Shown: positions 34,281 to 43,848, counted from the first letter of the stretch. The stretch is 64,000 bases of DNA from a bacterium (GCA_018062085.1 JAGOSY010000020.1:1-64000), one strand, 5' to 3'. A program made the numbers and translations. The notes: generated by a model not told the origin, from the sequence alone.

Positions 34281-34730
34281 ATGTTTGAGCGTTTTAACGA
34301 GGGCGCTATTGAGACTATTAGGCTGGCTCAGCAAGAAGCCGCTGCATTGGGTCACAACCGCGTTGGTACAGAGGCAATACTATTGGGTTTGATGGCGCAG
34401 GAAGAAGGCATTGCTGCTCAGGCATTGACTGAGGAAGGCGTTACTTTGCAGGTTCTGCGGTCGGCCGTAGAGAAAGAAATTGGTCGTGGCAGTGAAAAAG
34501 CCACTGACGAAATGCCTTTTGACTCAAGGGCAAAGAGGGTTTTAGAGCTTTCTTGGGATTCGGCTCGTCGTTTTCGCAACGATCACATTGGCACTGAGCA
34601 TTTAATTCTTGGTCTTTTGCGTGTGGGCGATGGTGTCGCTTGTAAAACTCTGCGCAATCTCAAGGTCGATATGGCCCGCTTGCAGCAGTGGGTGCAAGAT
34701 GAGATAAATCCGCCCGATGGGGTGGTTTAG
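34281..34730 (+). CDS. ClpC N-domain-only protein, single Clp-R domain
   Basis: 149 residues from ATG 34281 (GAGG site upstream). It is one complete Clp repeat domain: MFERFNEGAIETIRLAQQEA, then FDSRAKRVLELSWDSARRF and EHLILGLLRVGDG, closely matching the ClpC N-domain. No AAA+ module. It shares one base with the next gene (TAGTG), so both are co-translated. Probable free-standing N-domain that binds ClpC substrates or adaptors; this is inference from its sequence. Confidence 0.85.
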   Translation: MFERFNEGAIETIRLAQQEAAALGHNRVGTEAILLGLMAQEEGIAAQALTEEGVTLQVLRSAVEKEIGRGSEKATDEMPFDSRAKRVLELSWDSARRFRNDHIGTEHLILGLLRVGDGVACKTLRNLKVDMARLQQWVQDEINPPDGVV

Positions 34731-37700
34731 TGTACGAACGCTTTACGGAGAAAGCCATCAGAGTGCTGATGCTGGCCCAAGAAGAGGCCCGCCGGACGGG
34801 TCATAACTTTGTCGGCTCTGAGCATGTCTTGCTAGGTTTGCAGGGAGAAGGTGCTGGTATTGCCGCCAAAGTTCTTCGTGCACATAGATTGAACTTGAAA
34901 GATTTAAGAATCGCCGTTTTTGAGCTGATTGGTAAAGGCAAGGACGTAGTTGGGGCTGAAATACCATTCACGCCAAGAGCAAAGAGAATTCTTGAGGCGG
35001 GTTGGAACGCTGCGCGGGATTTGGGACATAACTATATTTGCACAGAACATTTGTTGTTAGGGCTTCTTGCAGTTGATGATGGAGTTGCACACAAAGTACT
35101 GAAAAACAGAAAAGTTAATCTCGAACAAGTGAACGATGATGTTCTTGTTCGTATTCAGAAGGCAAGCAAGCAGCAGCAATTAGGAAGTACAAATCCGGCG
35201 CATGCCTCTGTTAACACTGCTACTACTGCTAATTCTGGTCCTGCGACTGCTCAGGTTTTGCCTGACCCTCTGGTTGATTCTAATATTCCCGCTCAATCAG
35301 GTATTCACGTTCAATCTGGTTCTTCAGTTTCGCCAGTTAAGGCTCCTGTGGCAAAGCCTGATGCCACCACTCTTTTTTCTGAGAGTGCTATTAAGTCAAT
35401 GCAACTGGCTCAAGAAGAGGCTGGTTTGGTCGGCAGTAAAAAGCTTGAGCTTCATCACCTGTTGTTGGGGATACTGTCGGAGGTGAGCAGCGAGGCCGCT
35501 AGACTTCTCTCTGGGCAGTCTGTTGCGCTTGAAGATTTGAGATTGGCAACAACACCAGAGGATGAAGAAAAACTTTCTGAGTCTGATTCTCAAGATTTTG
35601 AATTGACTAAACAAGTCTTTTTTGCCGTGGAAATGGCTTCGGTTGCAGCACGGCGAGCAAGTAGTTCGTTAATTACCCCGGAGTACTTGCTTCTTGCTTT
35701 GCTGAGCTATGAGGAAAGTAGAGCGGTTAAGGGGCTACAGAAGCTCGGTGTAAACATTGAGTTGTTTGTGGATGAGCTGCGAAATGTGATTAAGGCATTG
35801 TCGGTTGTCCAAGAGAAAGTTGTTGCGGAAGAGAAGACTGCTGAATCGGCCAAAGCGGCGGTTGGAGTTGTTGAGGATGAGCAAAAGCTAGATAAGGCGG
35901 CTGCTGAGGAAGAGAAAAAGGTTGAGACTGCCGATTTACTTCAGCCCACGTTAGCACTTACCACCATGGTGGAACATGCCATTTCTTTAGCAAGAGAAGA
36001 GGCTCACCGGCTTGGTCATGCTGAGGTTGATACTGATCATCTTTTGCTTGGCCTGATGACAGAAGCAGATGGCCTAGCTTCTCTGGCTTTGCATGTCTGG
36101 GATGTGAAGACTAAAGAGTTGCGCCAAGAATCTGAGAATATGCCGGGTCGTGAGAAGTGTGATTCTCCATGCGAGTCTAAGTTTGGTTCTAAGGTTAACG
36201 AACTGATTTTGGCAGCACGGCAGCTGGCACGAGAAGCAAAGCGAACCTATGTCGGCACGGATCACGTATTGCTGGCTCTATTAGCAGACGAAGAGAGCGC
36301 TGGACTTAAGGTGCTGCGCAATTTGTCGATTGACCTAGATCGACTAAAGAAGATGCTTCAACGAGCCAATACTCCGCCGCAATTGGGTGCGAAGTATTCA
36401 GCCCTAGTGCCTCTTTTTAAGCAAAAAGGCTTTGAGCGTTTTTCTGATGAAGCAATCAAGGCGTTGATGTTCGCAAAAGAAGAGGCCTCTAGGCTTGGTC
36501 ACTCGCAGATTTATTCGCAATTTTTGCTGCTCGGTATTTGCGACGAGCGACTAAACAAAGGGGCTGAGCGGCTTAGAAAGCTGGGTGTATCACTGGATGA
36601 GCTTCGCCTCGAAGTTGAGGATCATACTGGCTACGGTGAAGGTGATTGCAGTAGCGATGTAGTGTTTGGCGAAGGCGCACTGCAAGCTATGCAATATGCG
36701 TTCGACCAGGTGGTTGCAGTCGGCCTTGAGCTAGTAAGGCCAGAGCATTTGTTTGTCGGCATAATTGTTCAAGATAGTGGGACAGTCTTTGACGTATTGC
36801 AAAAATTCAATATCAGCGTTGAGAGATTGCGCGAGAATATGGCTCTCAATCTGAGAAAACCAGCCCTTGATTCTGTTACCGCTTCTCACCTTGAGAAAGT
36901 GAGACAGCTCCTTTGTTTAACAGAGTCAGACATTGATGAACTTTTTACAATGCCTGCTATTGATGCGCTGGTTAGGGCTCAGTCTGAGGCGATAACTTTA
37001 CTTCACAGCTGTTTTGAGCCTGATCATATTTTGCTTGGTTTGGCTGGTGACAAAGAAAGCACTGCTGCAAAGGCTCTGAATATCAGTGGTATTGAATTAC
37101 ATCAATTGCGCAGTAGCGCTCAGCATTTGGACGCTAAAAGCTCGTCTAAACCGCAAGCTCTTAAAGTTTCGAGCCAGACGAAGAATGCTCTTGAGAGAGC
37201 ATTTGATATAGCGGAACAGTGCAAAAGTACAGCTATTGATTCTGATCATTTGCTGTTAAGCATACTTGAAATTAACGCTTGTACAGAGCTTTTCCGCTGG
37301 GGAAGACTTGACCTTAAAAGGTTCAAAGAAACAGTTCTTGAGCTGCTTGGCGAAAGTAGATCGAAGTTAGTACTAGCTACAGAGAGCCTTGAGCCATTTG
37401 ATCTTGCAGGTTCATGGCCACAAGGCAGCGTTTCTGAGTTGGGTCTTGCAGAGATCAATGCACCTGCTAAAGTTGAGCTTACAGCGGAAGACCTGCGGGC
37501 AAAGCATTTCGATAGCAGCTTTTCAGAAGTGATTAAGCTGGCTGTATTAGAAGCACAGCGTTTGGGGCGAAACGAAGTTGGCACCGACCACTTACAAGTT
37601 GGTATTTGTGCTGAAGGTACAACTGTTGCTGCTAGAGTCTTAAATGCAATTGGTGTTACAGATACCTTGCTCCGACTCACCAACGAAGAACAATTCGGAA

Positions 37701-38857
37701 AAGGCACCGATCATTCTAGTGGTGATTTACCCTTCAGTAAGAATGCCGCACTTGCCATTGAGAAAGCCTTTAATAAAGCTCGAGCTTTTGGTTCTGATAT
37801 TGTCGGGGCAGACCAACTTCTGCTTGGAATTCTTGATTTGCAGAGGATTGTAGACTGGGGCAGCTTCAATCGCGAAGATTGCGCTGGAGTGACAATACTT
37901 AGAACTCTAGGTGTGGATATTCCCCAATTGCGTAAGCTTCTTTTGGAGCAAACCAGTGCTATCGTTGATGAGGCTAAACAGCCTATTGTCGCTCAGTCTG
38001 AGCTACAAAAGGAGATTTCAAATTTCTCCCCAGATGCTATTAGTCGCTTTGCCAATTTTTCTGCAGATGCGCTGAAAGTGGTTATGGTGGCACAGGAGAC
38101 AGGTAGAGCGCTGGGATATAGCCTGGTTGGAAGCGAGCAGATTTTGGTCGGGCTTATGTTCGTTGACGAAGCCAAAACAGCTGCTGCGTTGAAATTGCAA
38201 GGTTTGACTCCGGAGATATTGATTTCAGAAATTAGTAGATTTGTTGGAAAAGAGCCGACAACAGCTGTTGTAAGTTTTTCTTATACATTTAAGGCGCAAC
38301 AACTATTTGAGAGAGCCAGAGAAGCCGCGGCTTTGGTTGATGGGCCTGTGACCACAGAACATTTGCTATTGAGCCTGTTAAGCGACAAGCAATCTTTGGC
38401 AAGCATAATTCTGGAACAAGGTCGTGAACATCCTGAAGAATATTGGTCTTTGTTAGAAGAGCGTTTTAGTACCAATCTTCGTACTGTGATAAATGGAGCC
38501 AAGGGTGATTCATGCCGCCGAAATAAAGGCATTGTTGATGCGCCGCATTTATTATTTGCACTCGTGAATTTGCCGACAGATTCTTGTGCTCACTATTTAG
38601 AATCGATCAAATTAGACAGATTTGCTATCCGCGATAAGCTCGACAAGTTGATACCAGGCACTGACCAAGACAAAATTTCCACTTTTGTAGAATTTAACAA
38701 CCTGGCTAAGCAAGCGCTTTTGCGGGCATTCCAGCTTTCTCGTTTTGAAGGAAGCGTTTGGGTGCAGACAAAGCACTTACTGTCGGCCTTGGGTGAGAGT
38801 GAGGATGAACAGTTTACGCCTATCTTGGTAGCTCTTGGTCTGCGCCCAATTCGCTAA
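34730..38857 (+). CDS. Giant ClpC N-domain array protein (about eight Clp-R domains)
   Basis: 1375 residues, GTG start overlapping the previous stop. About sixteen half-repeats, i.e. eight Clp-R domains, begin near residues 1, 213, 409, 567, 737, 924, 1105 and 1243. Each has the pattern (A)IxxxxxAxxEAxxLG then EHLLLGLL. Copy 1 is nearly ClpC-like (MYERFTEKAIRVLMLAQEEA); later copies are more diverged, e.g. QVGICAEG and LLLGILDL. Linkers are acidic or Pro-rich. No ATPase, signal peptide or membrane helix. The array could present many binding sites for substrates, adaptors or arginine-phosphate-like marks and so gather or titrate ClpC clients. Family origin by duplication of a ClpC N-domain is clear; function is inferred. 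Confidence 0.9.
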   Translation: MYERFTEKAIRVLMLAQEEARRTGHNFVGSEHVLLGLQGEGAGIAAKVLRAHRLNLKDLRIAVFELIGKGKDVVGAEIPFTPRAKRILEAGWNAARDLGHNYICTEHLLLGLLAVDDGVAHKVLKNRKVNLEQVNDDVLVRIQKASKQQQLGSTNPAHASVNTATTANSGPATAQVLPDPLVDSNIPAQSGIHVQSGSSVSPVKAPVAKPDATTLFSESAIKSMQLAQEEAGLVGSKKLELHHLLLGILSEVSSEAARLLSGQSVALEDLRLATTPEDEEKLSESDSQDFELTKQVFFAVEMASVAARRASSSLITPEYLLLALLSYEESRAVKGLQKLGVNIELFVDELRNVIKALSVVQEKVVAEEKTAESAKAAVGVVEDEQKLDKAAAEEEKKVETADLLQPTLALTTMVEHAISLAREEAHRLGHAEVDTDHLLLGLMTEADGLASLALHVWDVKTKELRQESENMPGREKCDSPCESKFGSKVNELILAARQLAREAKRTYVGTDHVLLALLADEESAGLKVLRNLSIDLDRLKKMLQRANTPPQLGAKYSALVPLFKQKGFERFSDEAIKALMFAKEEASRLGHSQIYSQFLLLGICDERLNKGAERLRKLGVSLDELRLEVEDHTGYGEGDCSSDVVFGEGALQAMQYAFDQVVAVGLELVRPEHLFVGIIVQDSGTVFDVLQKFNISVERLRENMALNLRKPALDSVTASHLEKVRQLLCLTESDIDELFTMPAIDALVRAQSEAITLLHSCFEPDHILLGLAGDKESTAAKALNISGIELHQLRSSAQHLDAKSSSKPQALKVSSQTKNALERAFDIAEQCKSTAIDSDHLLLSILEINACTELFRWGRLDLKRFKETVLELLGESRSKLVLATESLEPFDLAGSWPQGSVSELGLAEINAPAKVELTAEDLRAKHFDSSFSEVIKLAVLEAQRLGRNEVGTDHLQVGICAEGTTVAARVLNAIGVTDTLLRLTNEEQFGKGTDHSSGDLPFSKNAALAIEKAFNKARAFGSDIVGADQLLLGILDLQRIVDWGSFNREDCAGVTILRTLGVDIPQLRKLLLEQTSAIVDEAKQPIVAQSELQKEISNFSPDAISRFANFSADALKVVMVAQETGRALGYSLVGSEQILVGLMFVDEAKTAAALKLQGLTPEILISEISRFVGKEPTTAVVSFSYTFKAQQLFERAREAAALVDGPVTTEHLLLSLLSDKQSLASIILEQGREHPEEYWSLLEERFSTNLRTVINGAKGDSCRRNKGIVDAPHLLFALVNLPTDSCAHYLESIKLDRFAIRDKLDKLIPGTDQDKISTFVEFNNLAKQALLRAFQLSRFEGSVWVQTKHLLSALGESEDEQFTPILVALGLRPIR

Positions 38858-39010
38858 GTGTTGGCTATGCCTTACAGCCAGCCGGGCCAAGTACATTAGG
38901 CACCGTTTGTCGCGCGTTGCTACATGTCAAGCACAGTTTTGGCATGGTTGGTGGAAGCTATGTTCAACGATGGATTTCGTTGAATTACTCAAACATTTTC
39001 TCTATCGCGA

Positions 39011-39685
39011 CTATGGCGCCAGTATCGAGATCGTTACCAATACTGGGTTCAACTTATGCATGCTGGCGTTGCTAGATAGTATCTCTTTGTCGCCTGATAG
39101 TTCGTCAGTGCTATTCTTGTCTTTGGGTGGCGCTAGACATGCTGTGGCACTGACTTTGCCAGACTTAGATTTGAGCAACGATTCCAGTTTGCCATTATTC
39201 CATGACAATATATTTCCGCCGTAGTCCCAATCAAAGCCTGACATTTTGAAGACTTTGCCATTCATTTTTTCTAGTTCAATCAATGTGGTGCCAGTTGTAA
39301 TTCTATTCGGCAAAATCCACAGACTGGGCTGGTCTTCAATGCGAATAACCTCGGGCAGATCACGCTTTTTGACGTTCTTCCAAATAAATGTCACTCGTCG
39401 CTTTGGGTCGTTAGGAAAAATGACAGTGCCGTTGCTGGTTTCACCTTCCACTACGTGGACTGTCTGGCGTTTGACATTTTTTGCGCCGAAATAGGCAATC
39501 AGGTCTTTCTCTGATGTGGTTGCGCCTAATATCGGAGAGGTTTTGTTGGCTAGACTCATGACTAGATAAGGTTGTTGCTGCTCTGCTGCTTGTGCCAGAT
39601 TGGAACTCGTAGTGCACACTAATAGTGCACAGAGTGCCGAAGTAGAGACTATTAACCTTAGCGAAATTAGCGGCCTTAGCGACAT
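39011..39685 (-). CDS. Exported protein of unknown function
   Basis: 224 residues with a signal peptide (~1-33, ending SNLAQA-AEQ). The mature part is beta-rich, with ATTSEKDLIAYFGAKNVK (~55-72), VIFPNDPKRRVTFIW and LWILPNRITTGTTLIELEKMNG. The last segment resembles the common exported folds that hold a loop followed by Gly-rich FDWDYGGN. One Cys in the mature part. No family recognised; probably periplasmic or surface located. It stands just behind a toxin-antitoxin operon in the same direction but 16 bases away, so could be co-transcribed. Confidence 0.7.
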   Translation of the reverse strand: MSLRPLISLRLIVSTSALCALLVCTTSSNLAQAAEQQQPYLVMSLANKTSPILGATTSEKDLIAYFGAKNVKRQTVHVVEGETSNGTVIFPNDPKRRVTFIWKNVKKRDLPEVIRIEDQPSLWILPNRITTGTTLIELEKMNGKVFKMSGFDWDYGGNILSWNNGKLESLLKSKSGKVSATACLAPPKDKNSTDELSGDKEILSSNASMHKLNPVLVTISILAP

Positions 39686-39701
39686 TGATAGTTCTCCATT
39701 G

Positions 39702-40073
39702 TTAAACTCGAGTGTCGCCCAGGGCAGTGCGAATACCGTCTAGAATTCTGGACCGATATTTTATATGTATTGGTGCTCCAAGTGGACCTCTTGCCAGGAG
39801 AGATTTATCGATGGTGGTCACTTGGTCGCATTTGGCGTATGAATCTCGTGGAAGCGCACCTTCTGAAGCTGGTATGTGAACATGCACCTCTGGATGTGGT
39901 CGGAAACTTTGTGAGGATGTCGTTGGAACCACAATAACGTCATTTGCTCGTTTGTTTCGTCCGTTGGGTGAAACGATTATGGCAGTTCTGAGCTGATGGT
40001 AGTCGTTTGGCTGATTTGGAATGTTCACAAACCAGATCTCGCCCTGCAGCGGCTCAGGGGTAGATTTTGTCAT
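39702..40073 (-). CDS. MazF/PemK-type toxin
   Basis: 123 residues. GEIWFVNIPNQ (~11-21), the catalytic-type Arg in LRTAIIVSPNG (~29) and DVIVVPTTSSQSF are typical of the MazF/PemK/CcdB fold, a sequence-specific endoribonuclease. Later VTTIDKSLLARGPLG is the usual MazF KxxT/S region. It follows the ribbon-helix-helix antitoxin gene by 42 bases, and a hairpin sits in that gap. RNA target unknown. Confidence 0.88.
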   Translation of the reverse strand: MTKSTPEPLQGEIWFVNIPNQPNDYHQLRTAIIVSPNGRNKRANDVIVVPTTSSQSFRPHPEVHVHIPASEGALPRDSYAKCDQVTTIDKSLLARGPLGAPIHIKYRSRILDGIRTALGDTRV

Positions 40074-40085
40074 ACGATTTTACCT

Positions 40086-40114
40086 CGCGGTTAGACCAAA
40101 TGTGTTTAGCCGCG
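40086..40114 (-). other. Hairpin in the antitoxin-toxin gap
   Basis: CGCGGTTA (40086-40093) pairs with TAGCCGCG (40107-40114) with one wobble. It fills most of the 42-base space between antitoxin stop and toxin start and could weaken toxin expression. Confidence 0.5.
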
Positions 40115-40115
40115 C

Positions 40116-40400
40116 CTAATCCTTCCATGTGTGCTTGGCTGCTTCTGTGGTTATGACTGACCATGACTCATTATCAACTTTAAGCATATTGGCGTTCTCG
40201 GCGTAGTATTTTTCATCGAATTGGTCTCTCATTTCCTGTTTCCAGAGATGTAACCCTTGTTCAAAGATATAGCTTCTCGACATTCCTGCAGTTTTCGTCT
40301 CTTCTACGAAGGCATCAACCAATTGCAGAAGCTCAGCGTCAACAGAGATAGTTACTTTTTCTTTTTTGGGGATTCCTGTTTTGTTTATCATCGTTGACAT
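40116..40400 (-). CDS. Ribbon-helix-helix-type antitoxin
   Basis: 94 residues. KVTISVDAELLQLVDAFVEE (~15-34) forms the beta-strand and helix of an RHH DNA-binding dimer, followed by GMSRSYIFEQGLHLWKQEM. The C-terminal acidic/aromatic part (~58-94) should wrap the toxin. The start ATG 40400 has GGGAGG 6 bases upstream. First gene of the toxin-antitoxin operon, likely autorepressing at the palindromes upstream. A CTTT repeat lies just behind its ribosome binding site. Confidence 0.85.
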   Translation of the reverse strand: MSTMINKTGIPKKEKVTISVDAELLQLVDAFVEETKTAGMSRSYIFEQGLHLWKQEMRDQFDEKYYAENANMLKVDNESWSVITTEAAKHTWKD

Positions 40401-40410
40401 TGCGTCCTCC

Positions 40411-40428
40411 CTTTCTTTCTTTCTTTCT
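40411..40428. repeat. Short CTTT tandem repeat in the antitoxin leader
   Basis: About four and a half units of CTTT (AAAG on the coding strand) lie between the ribosome binding site and the upstream operator. Slippage could change leader length. Confidence 0.5.
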
Positions 40429-40463
40429 ACTTTTCGTCCTGCAGTTCTTTACTCAACTAAGTG

Positions 40464-40502
40464 AAAAGTCATACCATTAGTATGGCAGGCGGTATGACTT
40501 TT
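40464..40502 (-). promoter_or_regulatory. Compound palindromic operator of the toxin-antitoxin operon
   Basis: AAAAGTCATACC (40464-40475) is the exact inverse of GGTATGACTTTT (40491-40502). Nested inside is CATAC-CATTA-GTATG (40470-40484), giving at least three GTATG half-sites, as expected for a ribbon-helix-helix repressor. Confidence 0.65.
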
Positions 40503-40612
40503 GCCAATAGTTGGATACCCGGTCTACCTGGCTGCTGGGATTGATATTGGTCCAATGGTGCAAGATCTCTATACTAGACTTGAATCCCGACCATAGGTCA
40601 AAGTTTTTATGA

Positions 40613-42196
40613 ATGCAGACCAAAGTAGCAAAAATGCCGTTAGACAATAGGGCAAAATATTCGCTAGTTAGCCTGGCTTTGGTTGTGATTTTGTTCGCGT
40701 TGGTTTTTGGGATTATCTGTGCCCATCCATTGATGATCGCCCCAGAAGTGGCTCTCAACCTTGAAGCCGCCAAGTTAATTGCCACGGGCAAAATTCCATA
40801 TGTAGACTTCTTCTGTCTGTCTTCGCCGCTGATTTTATACGGCAGTCTTGTGCCATTGTTGTTTGCGCAAACTCTTGGCGTTCCACCTAGTTTGGTTGCC
40901 AATCTGCTTGCCTGGTCTCTTTCGCTTGTTTCTGTATTGTCGTGTGCGGCTATTTTGCTGCCGAGGTGGCACCACAGAGAGTGGCATTACTTCCCGCTTT
41001 TTATAGTGGCCATAGCTCTGGCCAATTTCTTGATGCTGTTTCAGCTTGGTCAGCGGGAACATCTCGTCATGCTCGTTGCTGTTCCGTATTTTCTCATTAG
41101 GTGGCTGCGCTGGAATGGCCACAAGGTCTCTAGGAAAGAAGCAATTCTCTCTGGAGTCTTTGCTGGTTTTGGCTTCTGTTTATGGGATGCCTTTTTGCTT
41201 GTACCGGCCAGCCTAGATGGTTTTTGGCTGCTCTCTTTGCGCAAGATTCGACCTCTATTGGCGCTTGAAGTTCGTGCTGGCATTTGTGCTGCATCTATTT
41301 GTTTGCTTTCGGCTTTATTTCTGCCAGAAGCGGCAAGAAATAACTATCTTTCGCTGGTTTATCCAATGCTTTCTTTGGGCTACCAGTGCCACGATTGGTC
41401 TATTTATGGCAGTGGAAGTGTGCCTGAGCGGCGTGATATTTTCTACGTTGCCATTGCCGCTATTTTGTTTGTACTGCCGTTCAGAAGACGCACCAGCTTG
41501 GCTGCACCGCTGGTTGTTATGTTCTTAGTAGGTTTTGGCCTGTACTTAAGTCAATTGAAAGGCTTGACCCAGAGCGCCATTCCCATGATTTTCGCTACTA
41601 CTCTTTTGCTCTCAATCGACCTTGCTATAGTCGGAGTTATTGCTAGACGAATTCTACGAATTGGTGGCACTATATCCTTGATTGCCTACGCTGTGAGCGT
41701 TTTACTGCTCGCTGGAGCCTTCTTAAAGCAGCAAGAAAGTAAGATTGGTCGCGCAGCCGACTGCGCATCGTGGCTGGCAAAGTATTCTTGCGAAAACGAT
41801 GAGGTCTTGTTTCTCACCGATAGTTTAGTGGCGGGATATCCGCTGATGTTGCAGATGAACCGCCAACCTAGTGGCTATTTATTGCAGTCTGATTGTTTGG
41901 TGGAGCTTGAGGCTTGCGAGCGCGAAAGCCTTCAACCAAAGACGTTTCAATCTTATGCCGAGAATCTATACTCTCGCCTTGAGCGTGACATTGCCAGTCG
42001 GCGGGCGAAGATGATTTTTGTGCAGGACGTGACCATGGACGATTTGCTGAAAAAGCATAAAGTAGCCGAGACTCTGCACAAGTACTACGAGCTGAGAGGC
42101 CATGCTCGTCTGAAGGGTGCCAATGCAGAGCCCGTTGAGCATACTGGTTTTAACTACAACATTGGTGTCTTCTTACCCAGAGGGCAGCACCAATGA
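40613..42196 (+). CDS. GT-C-type integral membrane glycosyltransferase-like protein (copy B1)
   Basis: 527 residues, ATG 40613 (ATG 40634 also possible). Clear paralogue of the gene at 17228: shared APEVALNLEAAKLIATGKIP, YVDFFCLSSPLILYGSLVP, HHREWHYFP, NFLMLFQLGQREHL and LQMNRQPSGYLLQ. About ten transmembrane helices and a soluble exported C-terminus. The first loop has Glu but no PPL. It overlaps the next gene by 4 bases. Probably partner of B2 in transferring a sugar from a lipid carrier; substrate unknown. Confidence 0.72.
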   Translation: MQTKVAKMPLDNRAKYSLVSLALVVILFALVFGIICAHPLMIAPEVALNLEAAKLIATGKIPYVDFFCLSSPLILYGSLVPLLFAQTLGVPPSLVANLLAWSLSLVSVLSCAAILLPRWHHREWHYFPLFIVAIALANFLMLFQLGQREHLVMLVAVPYFLIRWLRWNGHKVSRKEAILSGVFAGFGFCLWDAFLLVPASLDGFWLLSLRKIRPLLALEVRAGICAASICLLSALFLPEAARNNYLSLVYPMLSLGYQCHDWSIYGSGSVPERRDIFYVAIAAILFVLPFRRRTSLAAPLVVMFLVGFGLYLSQLKGLTQSAIPMIFATTLLLSIDLAIVGVIARRILRIGGTISLIAYAVSVLLLAGAFLKQQESKIGRAADCASWLAKYSCENDEVLFLTDSLVAGYPLMLQMNRQPSGYLLQSDCLVELEACERESLQPKTFQSYAENLYSRLERDIASRRAKMIFVQDVTMDDLLKKHKVAETLHKYYELRGHARLKGANAEPVEHTGFNYNIGVFLPRGQHQ

Positions 42197-43848
42197 AAAA
42201 GCGGCCTTTATCTTTAGTGATGGACACTCCCACTAGAAACTCTATGTTCGTCCTCGGCGGCCTTCTGTTGCTGCTTGTCTTTGTGCGCTTGCTGACGTTT
42301 CCGCTGTTGTTTCCTCTGCAAATATCACCGGATCAATCTATGTTCGTTGCCATTGGTGAGCTGCTATTGCAAGGCAAGCGGCTCTATGTCGATGTGTTTG
42401 ACGTTAACCCTCCTCTGGCTTTTTATGTCCATATGGTACCAGCCATGGTATCGAGGTTATTCATCATTCCAGCGCCACAGGCGTTTGGATTTTCCATAAT
42501 CGCATGTTGGCTTTATAGCGTGGGCTTTAGTCTGTGGCTGTTGTGGCGGCAATCCAGGCACAAAGAAGCTTTTCTCTTTGTGCCTCTGGTGGTGTCGTTC
42601 TCTTGTTTGACACTTTGGCTTTCGCAAATGGATGAGTTTGGTCAAAGGGAGCATCTATTCCTTTTGTTGTTCTTCCCTTTCTTTATAGTCAGGTGGCTTC
42701 GTTGGAATGGCCATGCCACTAGCCCTAAGGCAGCAATCATTGCTGGAAGTTTTGCAGCTATCGGCCTGTTTTTTAAACAATATTATCTTGGTGCTGCGGT
42801 AATACTTGAACTGCTCTGGTTTGTGGAAAAGCCGCGCTGGCGCAATCTCGTGGCTCCAGAAACGATTGCTTGTGCAGTTTTGGGTGTGTTGTATACATGC
42901 TGCATTTTGGCGATGCCGCAAGACATGAAAGATGGCTATTTCTCCTTTATGGTGCCGATCTTCGCTGCTGGCTACAGCGAGTATGGCACTTCGATAATGT
43001 TTCAGTTTGTGGGCTGGGCGCAGATGTGGAATGACCGCATTTATTTGCTGATCACCGCTTGTGCTCTTGGTATGGCGATGATGCGCTATTCCACTTTGAT
43101 TATGCCGCTGTTAGCTTTTAGCTTGTTTGGTCTGGCTTCATATCTGCTGCAGGGGCAGCCTTGGCTCAATCACGCGCTGCCTTTTGTTGCTGGTTCGTAC
43201 ATGCTGGTGGGTGTTGAGGCGGCTATTGCTGCCTGCGTGCTGCGGCAGTATGCGCTGACTGTTTTTAGGGGCTCAGGCCGTAGGTTTGATATTGTTTGCA
43301 TGGTCGCCCTTGTTATTTGGCAGGGGCAAATTGCATTGCAGGCAATTTCGGCGCAGATGCAGCGGGCTGCTGAGGCGGATAAGCTAGATTTAGCTTTGGT
43401 GGGCTACAAAGGTCAAGCATCTAGAGCGGATAGCGAAACGCTGTGTGCTGTCATTCTTCGCTATACGAAAATTGGTGACCCGGTTCTGTTTATCACGAGA
43501 AGCATCGCGCCGGGATATCCGCTGCTGTTGCAAACTAAGCGCGAGCCAGCATCGCGCTATCTGCATGGCATGTTATTGCCCACTTTGCTCTATGCCAGTG
43601 ACAAGGCCGGTTCCGAATTGGTCAAAGCCAAGATGGACGGCTTTAGAACCAAGGTTTTGACGGATTACAAGGCAGATATTCGCCGCAATAAGCCCAAGTT
43701 GATAATGATTCAAAGCACCCGCATGTGGGACATACTGGAAGATTCTAAATTTATGCAAGACCCAATCTTTGAACAGTATCAGTTCGCTGGTGTTGTGGAT
43801 GATCACCGTATTTATATTCGTCGTGATGTGGTTACTTCCCGCAGTTAA
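42193..43848 (+). CDS. GT-C-type integral membrane glycosyltransferase-like protein (copy B2)
   Basis: 551 residues, paralogue of the gene at 15516: SPDQSMFVAIGELLLQGKR, YVDVFDVNPPLAFYVH, DEFGQREHLFLLLFFPFF, LLQGQPWLNHALPF and the C-terminal FITRSIAPGYPLLLQTKREP are nearly the same in both. Ten to twelve transmembrane helices, with the PPL-containing GT-C loop after the first, then an exported C-terminal domain. Start ATG overlaps the stop of B1. The conserved order of the two different GT-C genes in both operons shows the pair was duplicated as a unit. Confidence 0.76.
   Translation: MKKRPLSLVMDTPTRNSMFVLGGLLLLLVFVRLLTFPLLFPLQISPDQSMFVAIGELLLQGKRLYVDVFDVNPPLAFYVHMVPAMVSRLFIIPAPQAFGFSIIACWLYSVGFSLWLLWRQSRHKEAFLFVPLVVSFSCLTLWLSQMDEFGQREHLFLLLFFPFFIVRWLRWNGHATSPKAAIIAGSFAAIGLFFKQYYLGAAVILELLWFVEKPRWRNLVAPETIACAVLGVLYTCCILAMPQDMKDGYFSFMVPIFAAGYSEYGTSIMFQFVGWAQMWNDRIYLLITACALGMAMMRYSTLIMPLLAFSLFGLASYLLQGQPWLNHALPFVAGSYMLVGVEAAIAACVLRQYALTVFRGSGRRFDIVCMVALVIWQGQIALQAISAQMQRAAEADKLDLALVGYKGQASRADSETLCAVILRYTKIGDPVLFITRSIAPGYPLLLQTKREPASRYLHGMLLPTLLYASDKAGSELVKAKMDGFRTKVLTDYKADIRRNKPKLIMIQSTRMWDILEDSKFMQDPIFEQYQFAGVVDDHRIYIRRDVVTSRS

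Noticed and set aside
38835..39224. 129-codon plus-strand frame after the ClpN array gene
   Set aside because: Overlaps the exported protein on the minus strand, which has a good signal peptide.
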